Origin: Lotus japonicus
Taxonomy: Eukaryota > Streptophyta > Magnoliopsida > Fabales > Fabaceae
Assembly (NCBI RefSeq): GCF_012489685.1
Contig: NC_080046.1
Location: 2,234,501-2,298,500, forward strand
Length of the DNA: 64,000 nt
Direction of reading: 5' to 3'
In this document: positions 42,231 through 55,759 of the stretch, in pieces
Position numbering within the stretch: position 1 is the stretch's first letter
How the letters are laid out: every line of letters begins with the position of its first letter
Made by a program: the position numbers and the translations under genes
The notes under the pieces: generated by a model
Told to the model about the DNA's origin: nothing
The model's database searches: none
The model's input: the letters and a program-made list of their open reading frames with translations, nothing else

Positions 42231-43811
42231 GAAACCAAGGTTGAGGGGAAGACATTTACATGTCACTCTCCAAAAAGATCAAATCTCTAGAGGTTCCAAT
42301 TGGAGTTCTCAAACAGTTTGGTGTGGAGTCTTTTTCCGAGCAAGCAGATTTGAAGCAACACAAACCTCTTAGAATGATAGCGAGAACTTAGAATTTTTGC
42401 ACCAACACAAACCTCATGTTGAGTACCTTTGACTGATAGTTTCATCTTCTTCTTTAGTCAAATCATATCAGCTCTCATTCTTCAATAGTTTTTTAGAACC
42501 ATAAATTTTTTAGAATACTGCATTTTTCAAGGTTCAATTCTTATCAACTTTTACCAATCAACCTAATCAACATTGTTTATAAACACAGTCCTTTCAAGTT
42601 CTTTGACTAGATCTAAAGGACAAATTCCGTAACCCAATTATGAAGTACCTAATATCACGCATCCTAATTCTATGCAATCCAATCAAGTCATACTTACGAA
42701 CGGGGCAAAGTAAAGAGAAAGAAAACGTATATCCAAAGGAATGCGAAAGAAATGAGCGAAAAAGGGCCCTTGTCCGTACATTTCATTTTCATTTTTCTTT
42801 TGTAATTGATGCTGCTGAGTAATGATATATACATATCTCACTTTTTTTCCATATTCTTTCCACCTATTTTTTTTTTCTATCTCCTTCTGCATTTTCTCTC
42901 AAATCACAAATCACATCATTCATTTCTCTCTCATTTCTACCTAATCTCACAATGTGGAGGTAAAATTGATACGTCAACTAAACATTATTGATTTTTATAT
43001 TGAGTAGGGATAACTTTTATTTTATTAACGAAAATAAAAAGTTAGTTTTTTTTTTAAAGAAAAACAAAAGGTTAGTTTTTTTTTTTTAAAGAAAAACAAA
43101 AAGTTAGTACTTGACTGAATTTGAGACGTGTTCTATTTGATTTTTTTTCTGAATAATGTAAAAAAAAAAATTTATTTAGCATAAAGGGGTGGGAAAAAAA
43201 TTATTTAGCAAAGTGGGGTAGTTTTTGGAGAAAAGGCCACGGGCGTGGGGCCCTGTTACTAAACCGTGGCCAAAAGTCTGAAAAGGCAACGGTTTTCCGT
43301 TTCTGTTGCCATAACCCCGGTTTCTACATAGGCTACGGTTTTACTGGTGTTGCCTTAAGTTTCTTAACATTGATGTTAATTTTTTTTTTTTAAAAATTCG
43401 TATAAATTATTTTAACTTATGAAAAACAAATTATTATATGTTTCTAGAATTTCATTTGAGTTTACTATCTTCCCAATGTACCAAAAAAGAATTTCATATG
43501 AGTTTACTATATTTATTTGTGTTATTTAGAAATATTTATTTTAAAAAACTAAAATAAAATGGACATTTTTCTTTATTTAGACATTTTCAACAAAAAATTT
43601 ATATATTTGTAAATTTCATGAGTTTTTTTTTTGAACTCAAATTTCATGAGTTTATTAGAGTAATTTGTGTTCTTTATAAATATTTAAATAAATAAAAAAC
43701 CTCATATTTATTTTTATTCTTTAAAATAATTATCTATTTCTGTTGTTTGAAATAAATATATATTTTTCTTTAAAATAAGTATCCCCTTTTAGTTTGATAT
43801 GGTGTCATTTC
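42231..43811. other. intergenic, possible CACTA terminal sequence
   Basis: Mostly AT-rich. About 43237-43370 contains repeated GGC(C/A/T)ACGG-type phrases in both orientations, reminiscent of CACTA subterminal repeats. No CACTA terminus was seen. A tandem repeat of GTTAGTTTTTTTT...AAAGAAAAACAAAA lies at about 43040-43107. Confidence 0.35.
43611..43653 (-). repeat. poly(A)-only retroposition scar 1
   Basis: AAATTTCATGAGTTT occurs at 43611-43625 and 43639-43653. Between the copies is only T7 followed by GAACTC (minus strand: GAGTTC plus A7). This looks like a 5'-truncated LINE-mediated insertion reduced to its tail. Confidence 0.6.
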
Positions 43812-44050
43812 ACTCAATGACATTAGGGTTTCTGGGAAATATGCTCTCGCTCTTGAGTTCCTTCAAAGGAGGTGATAATATTTGTGATGAAATAAAAAAA
43901 ATCTTAAATATATTTTAGGTTTTGTAAGAAGAATCAAATTAACCCTCTAATTTTCAATTGAATGTCACCCTAATAATTTTTTAATCAAATTAGGCACAAT
44001 TGATGACATATCATCTATTTTGACCGGTCAATGATCTATGTGGCAAACCT
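43812..44050. repeat. duplicated ING1 promoter/leader, no coding part
   Basis: Diverged copy of 39861-40090 in the same orientation. The copy breaks off at the ING1 start codon (AATGACATTAGGG) and keeps about 230 bases of leader and promoter. No ING exon sequence follows on the left. Confidence 0.75.
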
Positions 44051-47000
44051 AGTTAGCATAAACATTACATTAGAATAATGTAAGGTTCAAACAAATACAT
44101 ACTCATTTGAATCTCATAATTTCTTTTCTTAGTCTCGGTTACTTGACATACAAATAATATATGGTTTTATGAGTAAATCTTTGTGAATCCTTATTACAAC
44201 CGAAAAAGAACTATATATAGACAAACTACATAAACTGCCAACAACGGCTAAATTCCTTAAAATAGACGCGTGGAAGTTGACAAGTAGTCTTCGATGATCT
44301 TCAAGATTTCCATGTGTCTTTAATTTCTTTTTTAAAATCATCTGCTTAACGGTCTGTTATTTTGCAATCTTCGACCAACATAAATAATTCTCTCTACTTC
44401 GGCAAAACTAATCGAAAATACATCGTTTCAACACTTAACCAAATTGACACTTCTCATGACATATCCAACATTGTCACGTCAAAAAACATTAGCTACAACA
44501 TTAAGTAGTATTTTAGCTCAAATTTCACTTAGGTGGAAAATTCCAAGCCACAGCCATACGAAGAATCTTGACAATTTGGAAACCTAAGTTTCAAGAGGTG
44601 GCAGCTCAATAAAGAGAAACTTTTGACTTTTAAGAGGGAATTAGTGAAAGAATGTAATCAAGAGCCACAAGGAAATGCTAATCTTGTTTAGGATGATACG
44701 TCTGTTAAGATTAAAAGGGTTGTCAAAGAAGTATTAGGGAGGTTTTGGATTGAGATATAGGGAATCCTAGTGGTGGAATAAAAGTGTGCAACAAAAAGTA
44801 AAATATAAAGGATAGTATTTTAAGGCTTTAAATAGATGAAACAACATTGAAAATTAGGAAAGGTGCCAGGAGGCTTTATAAATGAGACAAAGTTGCGAGA
44901 GGCTTGATCCAGGCTTATGAGGAGTTTTATAAAGATCTTGGGCCGAAAAAAGAGAACAAAAAATATATGTCTTTTTTTTGTTACAAAAAGGGAAATATAA
45001 AGAAAAAAATATATATGTCAAAAGTAAAGAAAGAAGATCAAGAGATTTGAACCCAGTGAATTGTTTTGAAGTTAAAGAGGGAATTTTTTTAGTTAGAGGT
45101 CAAGGTATTAGGGACACATGGAAGAATGACTTCAACAAACTTTTCAATGATGGACAAGGAATCAAGGATTGAACTCTAACATAGAAGACTTAGGGTGCAT
45201 GGGGAAAACAACATAATTAAGCAAGCACTTATGGTCATCCGTAATAATGGACAATGATTGCAGAAGTGATCGGAGGAACTCCAATCAAATCTCCCAGAAT
45301 AGGTGTTTGGAGGGACATGAGACCGTAGAAGGGGGTTGAATGTTGAAGCTTCTAGTGTCCAATTGAGGTGGGGCGCCGAAGGGTTACCTGCACGTAAGCA
45401 TTCCAAAGCTTAAGTTAGTAAGTGTAGAACAAATGTTAAGGTGGGGAAAAAGAGTTACCTTTGCTACGGTTATGACCTTCCTTATATAGTGAAAGATTCT
45501 AGTTCTCCTTGAATTGGTAAGAAGTTTTAGGATCCTCTCTTTTAACCAGGGGGTGAAGGGCTGCTTGGGTCGAGGGGAGCCGTTGGATTACTCTGACTCT
45601 CGTGGCATCGAACAACTCTGCTCTGATGGTGTGTGGGGCGCAGCTTCTCTTGAGCGCTATGTTTACGGCTGTCGCAGGACGCCACACCATTGATCATGAA
45701 GAGACATGCAAATGTGATGGGTTGAAAGGGCGTTCCCTTTCGCTCTCAGACATTGTTGAGCGCGATGTTGGTTATACAATCCGTAAGTATTTTCTTAGTA
45801 TTCTTGATTAGAATAAGTCGGAGCTGAGAGCCAGTTGGCTCTTAATACGCGAATGATGGTCGTACGTCAGTCTGATTGGGTGATGAGAGCGCACTGGTTA
45901 CCACAATTGGTGCGCGACTCAAGTCGAAATCTTCCTCGGAACAAGAAGTTTCCCGATTACCTTGCTTAAGGGTTGATTAGTTTTATTAATTAGTTGGTTC
46001 ACTTTATTTTATTTTGATTTTTTTAGGTTAACAAATTTTAAAATGGTTGGCACCGCGGCAGACATATTGAACGGTTACTAGTCCCCATTGAAGACGCGTG
46101 GAGAGGTGTTTGAAGGAAAAGCTGGAAAGGCGTTCAAGAGGCTACCCATTCTTGTCTTGGCCTTGTTTGTCCATTTTGCAAGTTTTATTAATTTATTTTT
46201 GTCCTAAACACCTTTAATTCAAACTATTTCCCCTAGCTATCTTATAAACCTTTTCCCATCTGATTTTGCTCTAACTTTTTTTTTCCTCATAATTAATAGG
46301 CAACAAAATTAAATCTTAACTCGTGAATCATGCATGTTTAGACTTTAGAGTGTCATCAATCATTAAGCAGTACCACATAAATAGTTGTTGTATAAATTAA
46401 AGTGATAGCATGATTCATATATTCAAGATTCAATAAGCATGCTAATTAACTCCTTCAATTGAAAATTCTAACAAAAAATTATGCCTTATCAGAAATTAAT
46501 CATTTTAAGTTTGTTTATGCAAATTAGTTTAGAATGTAAATTCTTGTGCTCAAAGTATGGTTGAAGTGGTAATCAAGTTTAAACACATCGGTTGAGTAAC
46601 TTGAGAAATAATAGGAAGGACACTTAACACGAGAAGGATTACTTGTTTAGCATCAAAATATATCACATCTCGTGACAGTTTTATCAAACAGCTGGCTTTT
46701 CCTATTTCTATTTTGAAAAGGTAATCAGTTTGGTTTACCATTTTTCTTGGCTAGTTTCAGTACACTAATATATCTTGTATATTAAGTTCTCATTAAAATA
46801 ATATTTATAGAGCTAGTTTTTCAGTAGTGTTAGTCTTAACTCAAATTTTGAGATGTATATCAAAGTCTATCATAGATTATTTATTGGGCCATCAACACAT
46901 GTCCAGCTGCAAACTTAACGCTTCATATGTTTAGCACTAAGCATGATGATATATATAAAAGTCTCAATTGATTAATTGATTAGAGATATGAACACAATAG

Positions 47001-48181
47001 ACCTTATAAAAGATAATTCTCAGCTAGCTTTTAGGGTAGAGTCCCATCTAACTTAAATTTTAAGATTGTATATAACTTAATGACAGGAAGGAAACTTCCA
47101 GATAAATGAGCTGCACCTAAAATATGGAAATTTTACCAATGATCTTGCACAAGTCAAAAGGACAAGACAAAAGAAATATATTTGATATGTAGCAGTGTGC
47201 AAAGTGTTAGGAACATTTGCCGCACATGGCATGAGGGAGCATCATGACATCACAAGTGTGGACACCAACAAATTGCTTTCTTTGAATCCAACGGATTTGA
47301 ACACCAGGTGCATTATATTATCATCTCAATGTTTTGCTTCTGAAGCTGTGGCTTGGGAGCACTTCTTTTCAACTAGTACAAGAAGGACCAACAGCTTCAT
47401 ACTCTTGCTCTAGCTTCAGAGTGTGCACCCTTGCCCAAAATATATAAGGTGAGAACTTTGTGGTTATGTTCATGCATTGATTAACTGACATTTCTTGATT
47501 GAGTTCACAACATTTGCACCATCTCTACTTAAAACCATAGGTAAATTGCAACTCATTTCAGTATTTCTTGTGTGACGAACATCATTTATAAGTGGGAATT
47601 TGGTCTCCATTTTGTAGTTTGTAAGATGAACACCACTGTTTGGTGTTTCCAGCTCTAAGAAACTGTCTTTGAACATAAACCTGAGCCAGGTTTCAACTTT
47701 CAAGTGACATTTGGTCATTGCAGTATTGCTATACATTTTTATACTTAGATGTAAGTATTTAATGCAATTAGCGCAAACTGAAATATGTGAAAGAAAATAA
47801 GAAAGATAGAAAACTAAGTAAATTCAGATTCTCAGCAGCCAGAGAAATCCAATATTCACACACCTAAGCATTTTGAGCTGTCTGATCTTAATTGAAGGAT
47901 TCACATTTTAAATTGTAATAAGAAACTTAGAATAGTAAATGCGAATGAGTCTTAGATGGCTCAAAAGGCTTGAATCCGGGATTCCCCTGACTGTTGCGGA
48001 GAATATAAATCAGAAAACCAAGTACATTTAGAAATTAATATGCTGTACAGTTAGTTGTAGAGTCTATTATATTGATTGCAAAACAAAACTAGGGAGATCA
48101 ATGAGGAATCATTTGTACTTGTTTGATAAAGAGATGTCGGTAGTGGTTAATCATGTGAAGTTGTTTATATTTGAATGCAGA
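44051..48181. other. intergenic with decayed repeats
   Basis: About 44520-45000 has codon-like stretches on the plus strand (for example WQLNKEKLLTFKRELVKE) broken by stops, family not recognised. About 45330-45610 has the look of an LTR/leader (GGCGCC, TATATAG) but lacks resolvable ends. The region just left of 48181 must contain the 5' untranslated exon of the Serinc gene, because a splice acceptor (ATTTGAATGCAG) abuts its ATG. That exon was not located. Confidence 0.4.
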
Positions 48182-51100
48182 ATGAGTGCATCTGAGGTAA
48201 CAAGTGAAGCAGCAGCAGTAGTACATATTCAGGTAAGTGACAGGCCGAGCACTGAGGAAGTAACAGCTTCATTGGATGATTATGCAGCAGAAAGAAAGAA
48301 ATCGCTGCAAGCTCGCTATTATTTTGGCATCATATTCTTGATAATGAACCTTGTTGCCTGGTTTTTCCGCGACTATGGGCAAAGCCTTCTTCTACCTTGG
48401 GTTCATTGTAAGTCAATATACTATGCACTTCCAAAAAACCGTTTTTCTCACATCTCTAAAATTTGATTACTTACACTGTCAGTGCATCAAAATTAAACTA
48501 AAAAATTGCTAGGTGAGTATAAGGACAAATTGAGAAAATATTGAAAAATTCAGAACCAAAGGAATGGATCTTACATAGGTAAAAAGAAAATCTCCAAATT
48601 ATAGTGCCATTAAATGTGAGAGACTGAGAGTAACTGCTTTTGGATATTACTTCAGTTATTATGCTAGCTTGAAACCTAACTCTTTCTTGTTTAATTTAGT
48701 TACATTTTTTTAAAGAAATTGATTTGTTAAGCATGGGAAACCAGAACTTATTATTTTGACTAATATCTTGGAATAAAGTTAGGACTGTATCAGTTAATGA
48801 AACTCAAGTGAATGATATTATGGCCATTTGTTATCTGTTGTGGTAATTGATCCCCTTTTACTTTGTACAGATATCAAAGTTTGTGGAAATGAAGGAGAAG
48901 ATTGTTTTCATTCATTGGGAGTTCTTCGTGTGAGTTTAGGATGCCATGTATCCTTCACCTATCACTGATCAGTTTTTACTTCATGAGGAATCTTCATATA
49001 CTACTGCCACTGAATCTCTAGATATATTATAACCTAGAGTTATTGATTAGTCGTGAGAACTATATCTTCCTTAACGATGAAGCCAGATATTTTTCTTGAT
49101 TATGTTTCTCACCACAGTCAATACAAGGAAATTATGTGAAGGTAGAAATTCATGGCACTCTGGATGGTGGGAACTAAAGTCTATTTTATTGCTAGTATCA
49201 ATGACACTCCCATTCTTATTCCCTTCGGAATTCGTTCAAATATATGGTAAGTTTCTATTTTCCCCATAATTTTGAAGTTAGTACAATGCCTTAGGATCTT
49301 TAGTCATAGTTTCTGTGAAATGCTTCTTAAATAGCAATTTTGGTTTCAAAAAAGAAGTTCTTAGTCAATTTTGAAGAGCAGTCAATTTTGCAACTATTTG
49401 ATTAGGAATCTGTCCTTTTGCTTGAACCAACTCAAACGTGATTTCACACTCCTCTACTCTAGCACAAATGGAGAAGCAGGATTTCATACTGTTGAGTTCA
49501 ACGTAGATCAGTGTTGAGTTTTAGTACTCTTGTTTTTCATTCATTGAAAACAAAGGTCCATTCTTTCATTGCCTTAACTTAAATATCATTGAATGACAAA
49601 CATAACACACCTAATGACCTTGCAGGTGAGATTGCTCGTATTGGTGCAGGGTAAGTTTCAGATCCTTCAGAGAGAGAGAGAGAGAGAGACTATCAATATA
49701 TGTTACTTACATTACATGTATGGTTCATGTTTGCACAGGATTTTTCTTCTTTTGCAACTTGTGAGTGTCATTCATTTTATCACTTGGTGGAATAAGTACT
49801 GGACTCCAGATGAAGAAAGGAAGCAGAGGTACATATTAGTCTTTCTGTAATAATTCATAGATCATCTAATAGTAAAATTTAATACCTTATTCTGAGGATA
49901 AAGACAACCTAATTGAGTTCTAAACTATATTCTGGAAATGTTATTCTAGTTTTCCATAAGTAGATTAGAAAAGACTGAGGTTTTGAAATTTAAAAGATCA
50001 TGCACTGGATGGTTCAAGATTTTCAGGTGATATGGAAAAAATCCATCGTGGTCATGGTCTATATCATTTTCTAAGAAGAAGTATATCAATTATTTTCCAA
50101 ATGTTTATTACATAGAGTGACAAAGAGATTTAATTTTTTTAATCTGAGAGTGTAATGACTATGTTCTGTGTGGAGATAAGGCTGATCAGCAAAGCAAATT
50201 CACACTATAACACTAATCTGAAAAGCTTGAAAAAAAATCAAAATTAAACCTTGGTGGTTGTTATGAGATGATCCATTGTGTTACTATAAGTAGCTTGAAA
50301 AGAAAATTCATATTATTAACATTATAGAAATATTCACTATTTTTTTTTTTTTTGAAATCGAAATATTCACTATTAGAGTAAGATGACCTTAGTGTAAGAA
50401 AAAGAAAAGGAGGAAAGACTACTGAAATGAGAAATTTCAATTATTTTACCACACGTGCTACATGATTATCATCTATTTATATCAGAGTAGTCCCTAACCA
50501 TAACCTATTGGCTCAATTAAAATACCAAATGAACATATGCTAATGGTAAATATTTACCCCTTACATAGCTTAAGTAGAGGTCTTGGTTCGAGTCTCTGTG
50601 AATCCAGCTGCGTTAAATATTTGGTAAGGGGAGTTGTCACCCATAGTTGTCATACCCGGCTCGAACAAGATTGTCTTATTAGAGGATACTTGTGGCTTAA
50701 ACAAAAAACCATAAAATATCCTCTCACTGAATAATTAAGTCTTTGTATGACATTATTTAACACGAAGACCATTATGTTATGTCTTTTAACCTCATAGCAA
50801 TTAATGTCTATATTTTTTGATACATTTGCATATTATTAAGTTGGCACAGGTGCTCCGTTGGACTCTCTATGTCAACTATGTTCTATGTTGCTGCTATATG
50901 CGGCGTTGTGTATATGTACACATCATATGCCTCAAGATCTTCATGCTCTCTCAATATATTTTTCATCACTTGGACAGCGATTCTGCTTCTTGTAATGATG
51001 ATTATATCCTTAAACTCAAAGGTACGCCCCTTTTCTTATTAGAGTTGCAGCAAGTGGTATTTCAATAGTTTACAGTGACAGGAAAAACTCATCCAAGTCT

Positions 51101-53738
51101 TCATGTCTTGTACTTTCTCTTCCTTTATCAATATGGTAGTCTGGTTTGGAGTTCATTATATTTATAAGAAAGAATAAACCATTGGATCCATCCATCACAA
51201 ACATTCATATTTTGCAAGGAATTAAGCATAGTAATTAACAGCTCTAATAAGCTAGTCTTGTTAAAATATCACTAGGACATGAACAGATATAATATGAAGC
51301 TATCCTAGCACTTTAATTTCCACTTAAACCATTGACATATATGTTCTGTCATGATTGCTTAACTACTTCAGGTTAACAGAGGCCTTTTATCCTCTGGAAT
51401 CATGGCATCCTACATTGTTTTCCTTTGTTGGTGTGCTATCAGAAGGTTAGGATTCCAACCCATACATCTCTATAACGATTCATTGATTCTTCTTAAAAAA
51501 TCTCATTCTATGTATCATCTATTCAGTTTCAATTTTGTGAGTTATATATGTTAGTGGTAATTTTTTTAGGAAATGTAAAAATACAGAACACAGTCAAGTC
51601 CTTTGTTAGTGTAGTTGAAGTTGTTATTCTGGCTGGTAACTTAATTTTCAAAAACGGATATATGATGTGATATGCTTGATTTTGACTAGAATGAATAGCC
51701 ACGTTTGCCTCAACCAAGGAGTAAGATAAAATTTTCTTCCCAATGTTGTATACTTGAGTGATTTTAGCATATATTTTTTGGATGAAGATTATAGTGAAAT
51801 TCCTTTCTTATTTTGCAATGTAATTCACACAGCTTTTATCAACTTAAAAGATTTAATGTTTGAGTTTTGAAGTTTCTTCTATAGATGGTAAGTATATTTA
51901 TCAATTTCCATCATGGCATTTCAGTGAACCTGCCACCATAAGATGTGAGACTCAAAACCAAGAAAAAGGAAATGGTGGTTGGATAACTATAGTTGTAAGT
52001 TTTGCAATCTATCTTTATGTTAAATTTGAAATTCCTTACTTTACTTTCTCTAAACTTCCCTGGAGTTCAGAATCCTTGAGGATTCCAGCTTCTTAAGGTC
52101 TTGTATAGGTAACTACTGTGTTAAAAATAGTAGATATTCAGTGAGCGTTAGTATGATGGTCACATTTTTTGAGCTGGTTTCTTCAATTTATAATGTGATG
52201 TGAAGTTAATGTAATTAAATGAAGACATGATCCTTTTTAATGGAAATAAAGTAGCTTGGGATGTATATTTCCATTCCTTTGTATTTTAGGTTTCTTGTGT
52301 ATGGAAGAAATCCTCAATGGGAGAGCTTAGCCCCACGCCCCCACCAAGATGTGGATGCTCCTGGTTCAAACAAGATTGTCTCGCATTGAGGATACCTATA
52401 ATACACCAATAAAAAGATAGTTGATAATTTGACAAAAGATAAACACCTTCTAATATAGTACTAGCTAGGCTTTGTCTCTCTTCAATTGTGAGCACTGTTG
52501 ATGTATCTTTGTTAAAATCAAAGCAAACTAATTCATCTGTACCATCTTTGGATATGTGGATTTTTTTATGAATTTGAATTAGTGTATATACACAATCTCA
52601 TGCCATGAATGTTTCTTTACATTAGTATTTTAGTCCCTCATCTTTTAACTTCATACTGTATATTATTTCTCCAAATTACAGGGCTTCCTTATTGCTATAT
52701 TTGCAATTGTGATGGCAGCCTTTTCCACAGGCATTGATTCAAAATGCTTTCAGGTGAATTACCCTTCTGAGTCTTATATCTCCATTAAAATCAAAAGAAA
52801 TATTATTTTTCTGCTTCAAAATCCCATTCTCAATTCTGTTTTAGAAATTAGGGGAGTTCTAGAACTCCATTCTTTGATCTAACAAGGGCAAATTATTTCC
52901 TCCATAAAAAAGCCAAACGTTAAATCACATTATTTTCATCATATTCTCAATATCCAAACATGAATTGTTTAATCTAAGAGTGGTTTGAATCAACTTATTT
53001 TTCCTCAGAATCAATTATTGCACTCAGAAGCTTCCTCATAGTTGTAGATGAATTTCCAAACATGCACTAAGCCACTTCCTTTCCACGACAGGTGGAAACA
53101 TTGTGATGATAAAAATGATATTGATCAATTCCCCAGATATTGAAATGAATTTTTTATCTCCTTTCCAGTTTTCCAAGAACAAAGTTGAACATGAAGATGA
53201 TATTCCTTACAACTATGGTTTTTTTCACATGGTATTCTCCTTGGGAGCTATGTACTTTGCAATGTTATTCATCAGTTGGGATCTGAATAACTCAGCCAGG
53301 AAGTAAGGAACATAATGCATCATAGTGTATTTAAGTGCTTTAGACATTATGATTTTTTATGCCTTATATTGTCTTCCTTTGTATAAATCATGCACATTTC
53401 AAACCCCTAGGTGGAGCATTGATGTTGGTTGGCTAAGTACATGGGTGAAAGTTATCAATGAGTGGTTTGCAGCAACAATTTACAGTAAGTGAATGATTAT
53501 TTGTTCCAGAAAAATATTTTTTTGTAGATAAATAACTTTGTTACTAATCTTGTTTGTATACTAATAATGCAATTGTTATTGCACCCATTTTTAACATATT
53601 TCCATTGCTTTGATTGTTTTTCCTTTTTTTTTATTGCTGTAAACAGTTTGGATTCTGATTTCCCCAGTTGTGAGACAGAATAAAGTTATAGGTGATGATA
53701 GAACTGTGCAGGAGATGACTGACTCAGTGATGGCATGA
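48182..53738 (+). CDS. Serinc (TMS1-type) multipass membrane protein
   Basis: Twelve coding exons: 48182-48407, 48871-48947, 49087-49246, 49626-49650, 49739-49828, 50850-51021, 51372-51445, 51925-51994, 52682-52753, 53169-53302, 53411-53484, 53647-53738. All joins are in frame and give 421 residues starting MSASEVTSEAAA and ending TVQEMTDSVMA. Roughly ten membrane helices are visible, e.g. YYFGIIFLIMNLVAWFF, IFFLIMFLTTV, SMSTMFYVAAICGVVYMYTS and GFLIAIFAIVMAAFSTGIDS. The family motif NNSARKWSIDVGW lies before the last helix. Serinc proteins were named for serine incorporation into lipids; later work on animal members shows lipid scrambling. No plant function is firmly known. Several introns carry repeats (50327-50374, 50540-50730). 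Confidence 0.93.
50327..50374 (-). repeat. poly(A)-only retroposition scar 2
   Basis: GAAATATTCACTATT occurs at 50327-50341 and 50360-50374, flanking T12 plus GAAATC (minus strand GATTTC plus A12). It lies in intron 5 of the Serinc gene. Confidence 0.65.
50540..50730 (+). repeat. SINE-like sequence in Serinc intron 5
   Basis: GGTCTTGGTTCGAGTCTC resembles a tRNA-type B box, and the phrase CAAGATTGTCT...GAGGATAC recurs in diverged form at 52368-52402 (intron 9). Two dispersed copies suggest a tRNA-derived SINE, but no clear A box or target duplication was seen. Confidence 0.35.
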
Positions 53739-54189
53739 CTGAAATTATCAATATTCTTTCCTTTTTTAATTTTTTATATTCCTTATATTCTTCAATTCAG
53801 TTAATCTCCAATGATTGAAACTTGAAAGGCAAAACCCACGAATGAATCAAAATAATAAAAGATTTTGCTTTGGGTTAAATAGAAGACTGAAATATGTTTT
53901 CCACGCTAGAAGCACCGGTTTTCATTTCTCATTTTATCCTTGTGACTAATGCACAAGCACTGACTTAATCTTGTATTATTATTGTTTTTATTTCAGCACT
54001 AACTTTGTCTTGTTTTTTTTATTAGCAACTTTGTCTTGTATTATTATCCTCTTGTAAAAATACTATAAAACAAAAGGCCCGCACACTTTCCTGCCTTTTA
54101 TAGGCAATTGTAGTATTTAAGGCGTCTTTGAATGGTAGTCCTCTTTTATGTTGGACCCATATCTTAGTTTTGTTTTGTAAACAAACTTT
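53739..54189. other. 3' flank of Serinc gene
   Basis: AT-rich; likely contains the 3' untranslated region. Nothing else was recognised. Confidence 0.4.
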
Positions 54190-54345
54190 TTTTTAGATGA
54201 AACGAAACATATATTAAGAATTCAAAGAACTCAATACATCCGTCTGAAGGAAGGAAACTAAATCCGGGGAACATTCTTCACCCAGTTTGCTACAAAATCA
54301 GCCGCCTGATTCCCCGTTCTCCTAATGAAACTTAATAGACATTTA
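54190..54345 (-). pseudogene. LINE RNase H tail fragment
   Basis: The minus strand reads SFIRRTGNQAADFVANWVKN followed by VPRI and a stop. It matches the C-terminal RNase H (RVT_3-like) domain of plant LINEs, with the conserved R.GN.AAD.LA motif. Only the last 30-50 codons and 3' tail remain. A T-run at about 54188-54195 on the plus strand fits the poly(A) end. Confidence 0.7.
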
Positions 54346-54488
54346 ATTTAGCTATTGCGATGTTCATAAGAGTGTTGGGTATTTGTTCTAACTTTCGAGC
54401 AAGATAAAAATCACATCAATATCAATTTGATGACGTAAAATGCACCTAAAATAATGAAACTATACACATTTCTCTTTTAAAAAAAAAA

Positions 54489-55061
54489 GGGAAAACTTAC
54501 ATACAGTACCATACCTACTGTTTGTACTGTTCTCAAATTAAAAAGTGACATATGGCTTATTTTTCCACATCATCACCCCTGCCATTTCCCCCTTAAACTT
54601 TCACACATTTAACTCTCCCTGTTCTCACTACCTCCGCTGCAAAACCTCATCTCTGTAAAATCTGTTTCATCGATCTCACGACATCGTTCAACCTCCAACA
54701 CCACCCTTGTCACCACTGCTTACATTTTACCTGTTTGCGAAGGCGGTGAACACTGATTCGCTGGCTTTGGCATTTGGGGTACTACAATCCGATGGGTAAT
54801 ATAAATGAGGATGATCTTGACCCTGTATCTCTATTGTTGGCTTTGTGGGTGATGGCACCGTTGCATACCATCCCCTTTAAGGGAGATGTGAAAAACACAA
54901 TGAATATATGAAGTGAGAAACTATGGTAATCGAGAGTTGATCGTGTGAAAGGTTAAGGGGAAAATGGCAGGAGTGAGGATGTGGAAAAAATAAGCCATAT
55001 GTCACTTTTTAATTTGAGAACAGTACAATCAGTAGGTATGGTACTGTATGTAAGTTTTACC
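54489..55061. mobile_element. MITE with long TIRs, A9 target duplication
   Basis: Left 118 bases from GGGAAAACTTACATACAGTA are an inverted copy of the right end (GTACTGTATGTAAGTTTTACC at about 55041-55061), with few mismatches. Both ends abut nine A residues (54480-54488 and 55062-55070). Long TIRs and a 9-base duplication fit a non-autonomous Mutator-type element. Confidence 0.8.
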
Positions 55062-55285
55062 AAAAAAAAATTGTGCAACTCATCCAAATTTAATTCCCTT
55101 GAGAGGAATTTAAAAATAGAGAACAAAACTCACTCAAATAAGCTTATAATACACTTGAAGTCATTTCACACTTTCCATTTTTATTTCTTCTTTTTTTCCT
55201 TTTTTACATTTATGCTTATTTTCATTTTTTTATTTCATTAAAAAAAGGAAATTAAGAGACAAAATAAAAAATAAGAGTTAAAGTA

Positions 55286-55664
55286 TGTTAGAACAGCAAC
55301 ACAAATTGTCTACCTTTGCGACTATAGAGCAGCTATAGTTCCGTTTATTGATTGTCTTCTAAATACAATAATTATGGTTACGATGTTACAAGCTTATATA
55401 GGGATACTAACGATCCAGTTTACAATAATACAATAATTATGGTCTGCTACGCAGACCCGAGCCCATTGCCCCAATGACACTGTCTTCCTTGGGGGAGACA
55501 GGGGAGCCCCTAGGCCGAGGAGCAAGACACCAAGAGATATCGACGCCACATCTTAACCCAAAACCTTAAGGCATTAGGTTTATGGGTCACATCTCTTATA
55601 AAGTCTTCTCATCACCCAAACTTAACCAATGTGGGACTCCAACTTCGCACTTGAATTCTCAACA
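55286..55664. mobile_element. solo LTR, TSD AAGTA
   Basis: 379 bases starting TGTTAGAACAGC and ending GAATTCTCAACA, flanked by AAGTA (55281-55285 and 55665-55669). TG/CA ends plus a 5-base duplication and no internal region define a solo LTR. Confidence 0.85.
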
Positions 55665-55759
55665 AAGTAAATTTAAAATGAAGCTGAATAAAAATAAAAG
55701 AAGCTGAATAATTATTTTTTTGTAAATAGGAAAATTAAACAACAAAACTAAAGCACGCC

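Noticed and set aside
45602..45811. Small plus-strand frame with a hydrophobic stretch (AQLLLSAMFTAVAG)
   Set aside because: No domain, overlapping opposite-strand frame, and located in LTR-like decayed sequence.
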